A stretch of 5,734 bases of DNA from an uncultured Erysipelotrichaceae bacterium (GCA_937957895.1 CALFEZ010000029.1:1-5734), one strand, 5' to 3'. Counted from the stretch's first letter, positions 1-5,734 are shown. The notes: generated by a model not told the origin, from the letters alone. Translations and numbers: made by a program.

Positions 1-415
1 TCGACAAGATGACAAGTACGATGAAAATCAATGATAACTGAGAAAATTCGGCCTTTTTTGCCTGTTTCTTGACATTGATGGTCCTTTTGGGTCTGCTGAT
101 CGATTGGGATTTCTCTTTGATCGACTTTTCGATCAGATCCTTTTCCTCGACTTTTTTGATCTTTTGGGTATGATGAAAAGAATCGACCAAACCTTCGATA
201 TCGTCTCGAATATCTTCAACATTGATATAAAGCGATTGTGCGTAACTTTTGACCATAAATGGAAGATACGAGATATCATGCTTAAAAAACTCAAGATTGC
301 CATTTTCCATCTCATGGATCTGGGCTTGAGAAATTTTGGTTTTACGACTCATTTCTTCAACCGTGAAACCGAGTTCTTCGCGTTGCGCTTTAAGGATCTT
401 GCCTAATTTTTCCAA
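1..415 (-). CDS. RodZ-like helix-turn-helix membrane protein, 3' end outside window
   Basis: Probable cytoskeleton-associated morphogenesis protein of the RodZ type, a membrane-anchored HTH protein that in other bacteria links MreB to the wall-elongation machinery. Reading minus-strand from 415 gives 138 residues before the edge. Residues 4-75 resemble the RodZ N-terminal HTH: LGKILKAQREELGF, EEMSRKTKIS, HEMENGN, and then the diagnostic helix YLPFMVKSYAQSLYI. Residues 80-123 are charged and basic, and a hydrophobic stretch (SLIFIVLVILS) begins a membrane segment at the edge. The start is TTG at 415-413, because CTCCT at 425-429 (AGGAG on the minus strand) sits 9 bases upstream and no in-frame ATG precedes the conserved HTH. 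An upstream in-frame GTG lacks such a site. The periplasmic part cannot be seen, so RodZ itself rather than another HTH/membrane protein is an inference from the HTH subtype and topology. Confidence 0.8.
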   Translation of the reverse strand, partial: MEKLGKILKAQREELGFTVEEMSRKTKISQAQIHEMENGNLEFFKHDISYLPFMVKSYAQSLYINVEDIRDDIEGLVDSFHHTQKIKKVEEKDLIEKSIKEKSQSISRPKRTINVKKQAKKAEFSQLSLIFIVLVILS

Positions 416-442
416 ATCATCAAACTCCTGTGGATATGTCAC

Positions 443-471
443 ATTTTAGCATGAAAAAATATGCTTTACAA
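443..471 (-). promoter_or_regulatory. Sigma-A-type promoter of the RodZ-like gene
   Basis: On the minus strand the -35 box TTGTAA (466-471) is followed by a 17-base spacer and the -10 box TAAAAT (443-448). Transcription would start about 436, a short leader ahead of the AGGAG site at 425-429. The spacer holds small inverted arms AGCAT/ATGCT (448-452 and 461-465) around an A-rich centre, which might bind a regulator or be chance. The -35 box lies in the T-rich tail of the rnpB terminator, so the two signals are packed together. Confidence 0.6.
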
Positions 472-494
472 ATAAAGGAGACCTCAAAATCTCC
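468..494 (-). terminator. Rho-independent terminator downstream of rnpB
   Basis: The minus strand reads GGAGAT-TTTGAG-GTCTCC (494 to 477), a 5-bp stem plus one G-T pair with a 6-base loop, followed by TTTATTTGT. It begins about 17 bases after the 3' end of RNase P RNA, in the expected place for an rnpB terminator. The stem is short, so its strength is uncertain. Confidence 0.6.
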
Positions 495-510
495 AGTGTT
501 TTCGATCAAT

Positions 511-860
511 AAGACTGACATCCTATAAGCCATGTTCTGTACCGATTTCTCGGTGACAACCATTTATCTGCACACATCGTGTGCCTTTGACTTTCTTCAT
601 TTCGAAGGTCAAAGTTCCCCTACCAAATTTGGGTTTCTCGCTTGTGGGGTTTACCCGTTCCACGTTCATCGTTTCCGATGACATCGTCCCTGTGGCACTT
701 TTAAAGACGCTATCCATAGCCTAAGCCTTAGGAATTTGTCAGCCGTCAGTTTCCTGCCTAAATTTATGGTTTCATTTAGCACAATCACTACCATCATCGC
801 AGATGGTGCGAGCATGGACTTTCCTCTGCTTTTGCAGCGGTTGTCCGGATGTCAGTCCTT
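511..860 (-). ncRNA. rnpB: RNase P RNA, bacterial type B
   Basis: Catalytic RNA of ribonuclease P, which removes the 5' leader from precursor tRNAs together with RnpA. On the minus strand the hallmark 5' P4 region GAGGAAAGTCCATGCTCGCA is at 826-807. Next come the conserved core AAGTGCCACAG near 690, GAGAAACCCAAATTTGG around 639-623 followed by TAGGGGAA, and the 3' universal element ACAGAACATGGCTTATAGG at 540-522. The ends pair as helix P1: GACTGACATCC (857-847) with GGATGTCAGTC (523-513), 11 bp, extendable by a wobble pair. These segments and their order match the Bacillus-type RNA better than the E. coli type. About 350 nt is somewhat shorter than the roughly 400 nt of B. subtilis. Exact ends are inferred from P1. 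gpsB lies immediately upstream on the same strand and overlaps the 5' end; a terminator follows. An open frame at 523-717 is only a shadow of this RNA. Confidence 0.95.
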
Positions 861-1160
861 CTGATCGATCAACGCTTCCAATCGCGCCAGTCGTTTCAGA
901 AGATCGCTGTTAGAAGGTGTTTCTTTGAACGCTTGCAGCGACCCTTCCAGTTCGACCAGTTTATGTTGATAATCAAGATTGTTCTGCTCAAGCTGTCTGA
1001 TCATTTGCTCATGCTGTTGGATAACCTCCAGCAAGTACACATAATCCGTAACGATCTCATCGAGGAACATGTCCACTTCCAGTGGTGAGTAACCTTTAAA
1101 ATCAACGTGGAATGCCTTATTGATGATCGAAGACGGGCTGTGTTTCGTTTTTAAGTTCAT
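852..1160 (-). CDS. gpsB: Cell-division/elongation regulator GpsB (DivIVA family)
   Basis: Small cytoplasmic, membrane-associated coiled-coil adaptor that shuttles penicillin-binding proteins between side wall and division site. The 102-residue product is close to the usual ~98. Residues 13-37 form the DivIVA/GpsB N-terminal domain with FKGYSPLEVDMFLDEI; Y24, D30 and D34 match the residues of B. subtilis GpsB (Y25, D31, D35) that form the pocket for PBP tails. Residues 40-78 are heptad-rich coiled coil. The C-terminal SDLLKRLARLEALI matches the short GpsB trimerisation segment (B. subtilis FDILKRLSNLEKHV) and excludes full-length DivIVA. The ATG at 1160 is supported by GGAAGGTGAT (1173-1164) three bases upstream. 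rnpB follows on the same strand as in Bacillus, and the TGA stop (854-852) lies within helix P1 of rnpB. recU-ponA is divergent; PonA is a known GpsB client. Confidence 0.93.
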   Translation of the reverse strand: MNLKTKHSPSSIINKAFHVDFKGYSPLEVDMFLDEIVTDYVYLLEVIQQHEQMIRQLEQNNLDYQHKLVELEGSLQAFKETPSNSDLLKRLARLEALIDQKD

Positions 1161-1191
1161 GACATCACCTTCCGGGTATATTGTCGCAAAA

Positions 1192-1208
1192 TTGCATCAC
1201 AAATGCAA
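1192..1208. repeat. Perfect inverted repeat in the gpsB-recU divergent region
   Basis: TTGCAT-CACAA-ATGCAA is a dyad with two perfect 6-base arms and a 5-base centre. It ends just before the recU -35 box (1210) and lies 19 bases beyond the gpsB ribosome-binding site. The size and place suit an operator for a dimeric regulator acting on one or both divergent genes. No run of T follows it, so it is not a terminator. The regulator is unknown and chance occurrence is possible. Confidence 0.4.
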
Positions 1209-1209
1209 G

Positions 1210-1237
1210 TTGAGCAATATGTGATAAGTGGTATATT
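1210..1237 (+). promoter_or_regulatory. Promoter of the recU-ponA operon
   Basis: TTGAGC (1210-1215), a 16-base spacer and TATATT (1232-1237) fit a sigma-A promoter, and TG at 1229-1230 gives an extended -10 (TGgTATATT). Transcription would start near 1244, giving a leader of about 29 bases that contains the recU ribosome-binding site GGTGA (1264-1268). Because this promoter spans a GTG at 1228, a recU start that far upstream is unlikely. Confidence 0.6.
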
Positions 1238-1272
1238 TCTACAAAATCCGATATAATGATACCGGTGATGAA

Positions 1273-1851
1273 ATGATCAAATATCCTACCAAAAAAACAG
1301 CCTATACAAACACGTCCACTAACCATGGAAAGTTAGGCATGTCATTGGAAGAGGACATAAATCAAACCAATGCTTTCTACTTGATCATGGGAAGAGCAAA
1401 CATCCATAAAAAACCGACACCGATCCAAGTCGTCTCGGTTTCATATCCCGCCCGCAACAAGGCCAAGATCATCGAGGCTTATTATCAAAAGCCTTCAACT
1501 ACCGACTACAATGGAGTATACAAGGGATATGCTCTTGATTTCGAAGCGAAAGAAACAAACCACCCGACGTACTTTTCATTGAAAAATATCCATGAACATC
1601 AGCTGCAACACCTTAAAGATGTTCAGCAACATGGAGCGATTGCATTTCTCATTATTCGTTTTTCACGTTATAATGAGACATACCTGATTTTCTATCAACA
1701 GGTTGAATCGTTTATGCAGACTCATCAAAGAAAGTCGATCCCCCGCAGTTATTTGCAACAATCAGCGACTTTGATCCCCTATTCTCTTACACCACCAGTC
1801 GATTATCTTTCTGTGATCGATAGGACGATACAAACAAGGAGCGTTTTATGA
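1273..1851 (+). CDS. recU: Holliday junction resolvase RecU
   Basis: Structure-specific endonuclease that cleaves four-way DNA junctions in homologous recombination and chromosome segregation; it is the Bacillota counterpart of RuvC and works with RuvAB. The product has 192 residues, close to the family's ~200. The N-terminus MIKYPTKKTAYTN matches the RecU start MIRYPNGKTF. Also conserved are GMSLEEDINQTNAFYL (22-37), IHKKPTPIQVV (44-54) and the nuclease core STTDYNGVYKGYALDFEAKE (75-94), in which D78, D89, E91 and K93 are the expected metal-binding and catalytic residues. RSYLQQSATLIPYSLTPPVDYL (158-179) matches the family C-terminus. ATG 1273 is chosen over the in-frame GTG at 1228 by homology, by GGTGA at 1264-1268, and because the promoter overlaps the longer form. 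The TGA stop overlaps the ponA start as ATGA, the classic recU-ponA pair. Confidence 0.95.
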   Translation: MIKYPTKKTAYTNTSTNHGKLGMSLEEDINQTNAFYLIMGRANIHKKPTPIQVVSVSYPARNKAKIIEAYYQKPSTTDYNGVYKGYALDFEAKETNHPTYFSLKNIHEHQLQHLKDVQQHGAIAFLIIRFSRYNETYLIFYQQVESFMQTHQRKSIPRSYLQQSATLIPYSLTPPVDYLSVIDRTIQTRSVL

Positions 1852-4700
1852 AAGGTTTCAAAACAATCTCGAAAAAGGACAAAAAACCGAATCATCCCCC
1901 TCGCAAAAGACATGCAGCGAGCATGATCATCACGGTTGCAAGTATCATCGTCAGTGTGCTGGTCGTCATGGGCCTCTCCATAACAGCTGTAGCAACTTTG
2001 ATATTGACAGATATCCTGCAAGAAACACCGACACTGAATGTCGATGATTTTATCAGTCCTGATTCCACGAAAATATACGATGCGGAAGGAATTCTGATAG
2101 CTGATATCGGTTACCATCTGCGAGAGAACATCACTTACGAGCAAATGCCTCAGACATTGATCGATGCGTTTGTTGCAGTTGAAGACTCACGGTTTTTCCA
2201 GCACAACGGTTTTGATTTGCCGCGATTTACCAAGGCACTGATCGAGAATCTGCAATCCGGTTCGTTTGCCCAAGGTGGTTCTACTTTTACCATGCAGTTG
2301 GTAAAAAACACCTATTTCGTAACAGAAGAAACTTTGGCAGAGCGTACTCTTGAAAGAAAATTCCAGGAAATCGCATTGGCTATCGAACTGGAAGAGAGTC
2401 TCAGCAAAAAACGCATCCTCGAACTTTATGTAAATAAAGTCAATTTTGGAGTTCCAAATTCTTTAGGCATCCAAAATGCAGCTCAGTATTACTTTGGCAA
2501 GCAAGTCGAGGAGTTGAATCTTTCTGAATCGGCATTTTTGGCAGGAGTCATCAATGCCCCAACCAGAAACAATCCCTATCGTAATCTTGACAGCGGGACT
2601 CGTCGTAGAAATGTTGTTCTGGATTTGATGCTTCGTCACGGATACATCACGGCTGAAGAAAACAAACAAGCCAAATCGATCAAACTCGAAAATCTGCTTG
2701 TTGGCACTCAGCGCAACTTTGGTGAAGCCATCCCTTATCAAAGTTACATCGATGTTGTAGTCGATGAAGTCATTCGATTGACCGGACAAGACCCATACGT
2801 TACTCCCATGAATATCTATACCCACATGAATCGCACCATGCAGGAAGCGACTGAAGCGATCGCCAACAGTGAGACCAACATCAACTTTGGTCATGATCTA
2901 TTGCAGTTTGCGTCGATGAGCATGAATCATTCAACCGGAGAGATCATCGCCATCAGTGGCGGGCGTGATTATACCGGACAACGCGTATGGAACCGTGCCA
3001 CTGATACGACCAATCAGATGGGTTCTTCCATCAAGCCTGTTTTGTCCTATGCTTTGGCATTTGAATATTTGGGTATGGCTACCTCACATGTCATTCGTGA
3101 TGAACCGATGGTCTATCGCGGAACGGATATCATCATTCGCAACTTCGACAGACAGTATTGGGGAGACATGCCTTTTGAAGTGGCACTAGCCTTATCCAAA
3201 AACATCCCTGCCGTAAAGTTGCTGCAGGACATCACCGATACTATCGGTATCGCCCGTGTTGTCGAGTATCTTAACTCCATCGGATTTCCTCGCGTGACGA
3301 CAAGAAACTACAACCTCGGCCATGCCATCGGCAGCTTTGAAGCCTCTGTCAGAGAGATGACGGGGGCATATGGCATGCTGCTCAATCAAGGTGTCTATAT
3401 CCAACCTCACACTGTATCAAGGATCGAGTTTAGAGATGGCAGTCAACCGATCGTTCCAAGTTATGCTTCAACTCGTGCCCTTTCAGCAGAAGCAGCTTAT
3501 CTTTCGACCCATTTTATGGAGCGTTCTGTAAGTGGTGGTTATGCCAACTTTATGGGAGTTCTTAATCGTAGTTACCCTGTCTATGCTAAAACCGGTACGA
3601 CAGACTGGGGCAGTGAAGGAGTACGTTACGGTATACCTGAAGGAGCGGCTAAAGAGTACTGGATCGTCGGTGGTACCGACAAATACATCAATACTGTGTG
3701 GATTGGTTTTGATCGCGCAGAAATCGGAGAAACCACATGGATCACCAATGATATCCGTAACCGAAATCTTCGTGGAAACATCATGAAACTTCTATTGGAT
3801 GCTCAAGGTGAGATCGAGAACAATCGTTTTGAAGCTATCCCTCGTCCAAGCGGCATCGTTGATATCACTCATATTTTGGGAACATTCCCTTATGCAAACA
3901 TCATCGAAGGCATGAATGAAGATCTTATCGTCAGTGGCATGATCAAACGTGAGTTTGCCAATCTGACAGAGCTGGTCGTTTCTTCTCCTGAATCACTCAA
4001 TGAGATGAACGCTGAACTCAACGTGTCCGGTAATACCAATACGATCACTGTCAAACTTTCAAGTTATCCTATCCCCGAACAACTTCAGATCGCAGACAGG
4101 ACCTTGTTGATGGAGATCCAGGCCGGAAACATCGTCGAGACCCATACCGGGACCAGATTGTTCCATCCATCATGGATCTATGGTCCGATCAGATATGTCG
4201 CAACCGTATTACACAACAACAATCGTTATGTGGAAGTGGCCGATACTGATACTCTGACGATTCGTTTTGACGGGAATCTTCTGAGCAATCTTGAAGTATG
4301 CGGGTTCTATGCTTATGAGTATAATCTGGATGCTCGCTCCAACACGATATGCAAAACGATCGATATGGCTTCTGCTGCTATTACCGTTCCTAATTTTTCA
4401 ACATTGCAGCAATTTGATGATTGGGCTGATAGTTATGGCATTACCAATGTGCAATACATCGAAAGGATCCCATCCAACTCCAATCAAGTTGGACGAGTCG
4501 ATACCGTGACTTTCAACGGGTCAAATATCGTCAATCAAAAGAAGACTTTGGCAGAACTGTTAGCGGGAACTTTTGAGGTGACACACTATGCTGATCGCAC
4601 AGTCGATCTGAGTCATTTGATCGGAAAAACCAAGCAGTATTCCACCGATCCCACCAAGTTTCGGAAGCACAGTATTTTGATATTCGTTATAGTCCTTTAA
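1848..4700 (+). CDS. ponA: Class A penicillin-binding protein 1A (transglycosylase/transpeptidase), C-terminus frameshifted
   Basis: Bifunctional peptidoglycan synthase: polymerises lipid II into glycan strands and cross-links the peptides outside the membrane. As read it has 950 residues. A basic cytoplasmic tail (1-25) precedes one membrane segment (about 26-53). The GT51 glycosyltransferase (about 75-260) shows EDSRFFQHNGFD (112-123, catalytic E112), GGSTFTMQLVKN (143-154), RKFQEIALAIELE (170-182) and KKRILELYVNKVNFG (187-201). The transpeptidase (about 350-645) has SSIK (S393 nucleophile, K396), SKN (450-452) and KTGT (581-584). Residues ~700-840 are of unrecognised, probably beta-rich fold, followed by a PASTA-like repeat (~846-912) and the start of a second (~919). 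That second repeat breaks at F938; the last 12 residues (RKHSILIFVIVL) look spurious and the missing end is in another frame up to 4816. ATG 1848 has AAGGAG at 1836-1841 and overlaps the recU stop. Both catalytic domains are intact, so the product should be active even if truncated. Confidence 0.93.
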   Translation: MKGFKTISKKDKKPNHPPRKRHAASMIITVASIIVSVLVVMGLSITAVATLILTDILQETPTLNVDDFISPDSTKIYDAEGILIADIGYHLRENITYEQMPQTLIDAFVAVEDSRFFQHNGFDLPRFTKALIENLQSGSFAQGGSTFTMQLVKNTYFVTEETLAERTLERKFQEIALAIELEESLSKKRILELYVNKVNFGVPNSLGIQNAAQYYFGKQVEELNLSESAFLAGVINAPTRNNPYRNLDSGTRRRNVVLDLMLRHGYITAEENKQAKSIKLENLLVGTQRNFGEAIPYQSYIDVVVDEVIRLTGQDPYVTPMNIYTHMNRTMQEATEAIANSETNINFGHDLLQFASMSMNHSTGEIIAISGGRDYTGQRVWNRATDTTNQMGSSIKPVLSYALAFEYLGMATSHVIRDEPMVYRGTDIIIRNFDRQYWGDMPFEVALALSKNIPAVKLLQDITDTIGIARVVEYLNSIGFPRVTTRNYNLGHAIGSFEASVREMTGAYGMLLNQGVYIQPHTVSRIEFRDGSQPIVPSYASTRALSAEAAYLSTHFMERSVSGGYANFMGVLNRSYPVYAKTGTTDWGSEGVRYGIPEGAAKEYWIVGGTDKYINTVWIGFDRAEIGETTWITNDIRNRNLRGNIMKLLLDAQGEIENNRFEAIPRPSGIVDITHILGTFPYANIIEGMNEDLIVSGMIKREFANLTELVVSSPESLNEMNAELNVSGNTNTITVKLSSYPIPEQLQIADRTLLMEIQAGNIVETHTGTRLFHPSWIYGPIRYVATVLHNNNRYVEVADTDTLTIRFDGNLLSNLEVCGFYAYEYNLDARSNTICKTIDMASAAITVPNFSTLQQFDDWADSYGITNVQYIERIPSNSNQVGRVDTVTFNGSNIVNQKKTLAELLAGTFEVTHYADRTVDLSHLIGKTKQYSTDPTKFRKHSILIFVIVL

Positions 4701-4816
4701 TCAACGGCAACAACTGGATCATCACGGATATCCTTGTCGGAGGAGAATCCGTTCGATCAGTCAAACTCATCTCTGGTACAAGGATTACTCTGGTCGTCGA
4801 AAACCCCGGAAGCTAA
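4661..4816 (+). other. Displaced C-terminal coding segment of ponA (second PASTA-like repeat)
   Basis: Read in the frame one base back from ponA, this stretch encodes 51 residues, beginning SEAQYFDIRYSPLING, through NNWIITDILVGGESV to SGTRITLVVENPGS, ending TAA at 4814-4816. The end (GT-ITLVV) is the usual last strand of a PASTA repeat and completes the one begun by DLSHLIGKTKQ in the main frame. It has no start codon or ribosome-binding site of its own, and it stops shortly before the operon terminator. Adding one T to the TTT at 4659-4661 joins the frames as ...TDPTKF-SEAQYF..., giving a 989-residue protein. The exact join is inferred. Confidence 0.75.
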
Positions 4817-4830
4817 ACGTTGCTCAATAC

Positions 4831-4860
4831 AAAAGCGATCTTTATCGGATCGCTTTTTTT
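4831..4860 (+). terminator. Rho-independent terminator of recU-ponA
   Basis: AAAAGCGATC (4831-4840), loop TTTATCG, and GATCGCTTTT (4848-4857) form a 10-bp perfect stem with a run of T to 4860. It is 14 bases after the restored ponA stop (4816) but 130 bases after the shifted stop at 4700, which itself favours the longer protein. On the minus strand the same hairpin is followed by only TTTT-GTATT including stem bases, so it may act weakly for nth as well. Confidence 0.88.
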
Positions 4861-5480
4861 GTGTATCGACATTGATCGACAAACGGACATCGTGAGCAGT
4901 TTGGATTGACTGCCTTGCAATGATATCGTCCGAAGAATATAAACAGGTGATGGGCTGAAGACCATCGCTCTCTTTTGATCTTTCGCTTCAACTTATGCTC
5001 GATTTTGATGACATCATCGTTTTCTTTAACAAGCATCAAGCGTTTGGCCACTCGACTGACATGTGTGTCTACTGCGATTGCAGGTTGATCAAAGGCTACA
5101 GAAACGATCACATTGGCAGTCTTTTGTCCAACACCATCCAACTTAAGCAAATCACGATGACGATTTGGAATGACCCCGTCATGATCATTCACTACTTTTT
5201 GTGCCATGCCAATCAAAGAACGAGCTTTGTTGCGATACAGACCGATGGTTTTGATGAGGGATTCCAGCTCATGGATGTCTGCATCAGCTAACTCATAAAT
5301 CGTAGGATACCGCTTAAACAAAGCAGGAGTGACTTGGTTGACAGATACATCCGTGGCTTGTGCGGACAAAATTACCGCTACTGTCAGTTGATATGGGTTT
5401 TGATGGTCAAGTTCTGCTTTGGCATATGGAAACATCACTTGAATGATGTCCAAGATCTCATCAACACTACGTTTACTCAT
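4842..5480 (-). CDS. nth: Endonuclease III (DNA glycosylase/AP lyase)
   Basis: Base-excision repair enzyme that removes oxidised pyrimidines and nicks the abasic site by beta-elimination. The 212-residue product is typical for Nth. Numbering from the chosen start, it shows ILSAQATDVSVN (37-48), the helix-hairpin-helix LDGVGQKTAN (114-123) with the lysine nucleophile at 120, and the catalytic aspartate in IAVDTHVSR (D138). The C-terminal [4Fe-4S] loop is C-x6-C-x2-C-x5-C (C188, C195, C198, C204). The ATG at 5480 has AAGGA at 5493-5489, eight bases upstream; a TTG two codons earlier (5486) is possible but only two bases from that site. The start overlaps the last 8 bases of dnaD, implying translational coupling. 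The final codons, KKAIR-stop, lie in the hairpin that terminates the convergent ponA. Confidence 0.96.
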   Translation of the reverse strand: MSKRSVDEILDIIQVMFPYAKAELDHQNPYQLTVAVILSAQATDVSVNQVTPALFKRYPTIYELADADIHELESLIKTIGLYRNKARSLIGMAQKVVNDHDGVIPNRHRDLLKLDGVGQKTANVIVSVAFDQPAIAVDTHVSRVAKRLMLVKENDDVIKIEHKLKRKIKRERWSSAHHLFIFFGRYHCKAVNPNCSRCPFVDQCRYTKKAIR

Positions 5481-5734
5481 CCTCAAAATCCTTCAATGTC
5501 TTCTTTTCTTTTTTCCAGTTCTCCAAGATCTTACTGATGTATGGGAAAGATATCTTTTGTTGGATCAATGCTTCTTTTAATGCATAGACGATCATCTTTT
5601 CAGGATAATGTTTTGTCCAGATGTTCAGTTGGGTCATTTCTTTTTCAGAAAGCGGTCGTTTGAACTCCTGTTCAAACAATTCAAAAAGATCTTTTGAGAT
5701 AGTCAAAGGATGTCGAAGGTGTTCTTCAAAAACA
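5473..5734 (-). CDS. dnaD: DnaD-family primosome protein, 5' part outside window
   Basis: C-terminal 86 residues of a DnaD-like protein, which in Bacillota acts with DnaA, DnaB and DnaI in loading the replicative helicase at the origin and in replication restart. The visible part is the DnaD C-terminal (DnaB_2) domain: LFELFEQEFKRPLSEKEMTQLNIW, then YALKEALIQQKISFPYISKILENWKK, in which Y-x3-I-x3-W is the domain's DNA-binding signature. It ends KTLKDFEDE. The frame stays open to the right edge, so the TTG at 5706 is probably an internal leucine codon and not the start. The position directly upstream of nth, overlapping it by 8 bases, is the dnaD-nth arrangement known from Bacillus and supports the name. 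Phage and plasmid proteins share this domain, but the context argues for the chromosomal gene. Confidence 0.88.
   Translation of the reverse strand, partial: VFEEHLRHPLTISKDLFELFEQEFKRPLSEKEMTQLNIWTKHYPEKMIVYALKEALIQQKISFPYISKILENWKKEKKTLKDFEDE

Noticed and set aside
104..406. 100-codon plus-strand frame at the left end
   Set aside because: It is antisense to the RodZ-like gene, whose HTH, promoter and ribosome-binding site are coherent on the other strand.
523..717. 64-codon minus-strand open frame
   Set aside because: It lies entirely within RNase P RNA, whose conserved elements explain the sequence; there is no ribosome-binding site or protein family resemblance.
1175..1202. Minus-strand TTGTGA-N16-TATACC as gpsB promoter
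   Set aside because: The start would fall inside the gpsB ribosome-binding site (1164-1173). No other clear gpsB promoter was found in 1174-1272.
1252..1257. Consensus TATAAT as the recU -10 box
   Set aside because: Transcription would start about 1264, within the ribosome-binding site, and the hexamer 17 bases upstream (TGGTAT) is a poor -35 box. The TTGAGC-N16-TATATT promoter fits better.
1228..1272. Longer recU beginning at GTG 1228
   Set aside because: The extra 15 residues have no counterpart in RecU, and the GTG falls inside the extended -10 promoter; ATG 1273 has a ribosome-binding site and the family's usual MI-YP start.
2463..2894. 143-codon minus-strand frame inside ponA, with similar frames at 1803-2144 and 3192-3410
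   Set aside because: They are antisense to conserved PBP domains, have no ribosome-binding site and resemble no known family.
4625..4629. AAAAA as site of a programmed -1 frameshift in ponA
   Set aside because: The codons GGA AAA ACC do not form a slippery X-XXY-YYZ heptamer, and the main-frame protein still reads sensibly (KTKQYSTDPTKF) past this point.

Overview
The window carries ordinary chromosomal housekeeping genes of a low-to-moderate-GC Gram-positive bacterium (Bacillota). The clues are a Bacillus-type (type B) RNase P RNA, GpsB, RecU, a DnaD-family primosome protein and a class A penicillin-binding protein with PASTA-like C-terminal repeats. The gene order resembles the Bacillus block rnpB-gpsB / recU-ponA / nth-dnaD, apparently without the small gene (ypoC) that lies between ponA and nth in Bacillus. 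TGA is a stop codon (gpsB and recU end in it) and the cell makes peptidoglycan, so this is not a mycoplasma with the altered code. I cannot name the genus; a lineage near Erysipelotrichia or Haloplasma is a guess.

Layout. Positions 1-415 (minus) hold the N-terminal part of a RodZ-like helix-turn-helix membrane protein that starts with TTG and runs off the left edge. Positions 443-494 hold its promoter and, just upstream, the terminator of rnpB. RNase P RNA occupies about 511-860 (minus), and gpsB (852-1160, minus) overlaps its 5' end. A divergent control region (1161-1272) has an inverted repeat and a good promoter for recU. recU (1273-1851, plus) overlaps ponA by ATGA. ponA (from 1848, plus) reads to a stop at 4700, but its natural C-terminus continues in another frame to 4816, so there is a one-base frame disruption near 4661. 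A strong terminator at 4831-4860 ends the recU-ponA unit and lies partly inside the 3' end of the convergent gene nth (4842-5480, minus). nth overlaps the end of dnaD (5473 to the right edge, minus).

The genes fall into three jobs. Cell-wall growth and shape: ponA, gpsB and the RodZ-like gene. DNA repair, recombination and replication restart: recU, nth and dnaD. tRNA processing: rnpB. I see no mobile element, CRISPR array, toxin-antitoxin pair, phage gene or plausible undescribed system. The points worth a second look are the ponA frame break, the gpsB/rnpB overlap, the terminator embedded in nth, the dyad between gpsB and recU, and an excess of GATC sites.
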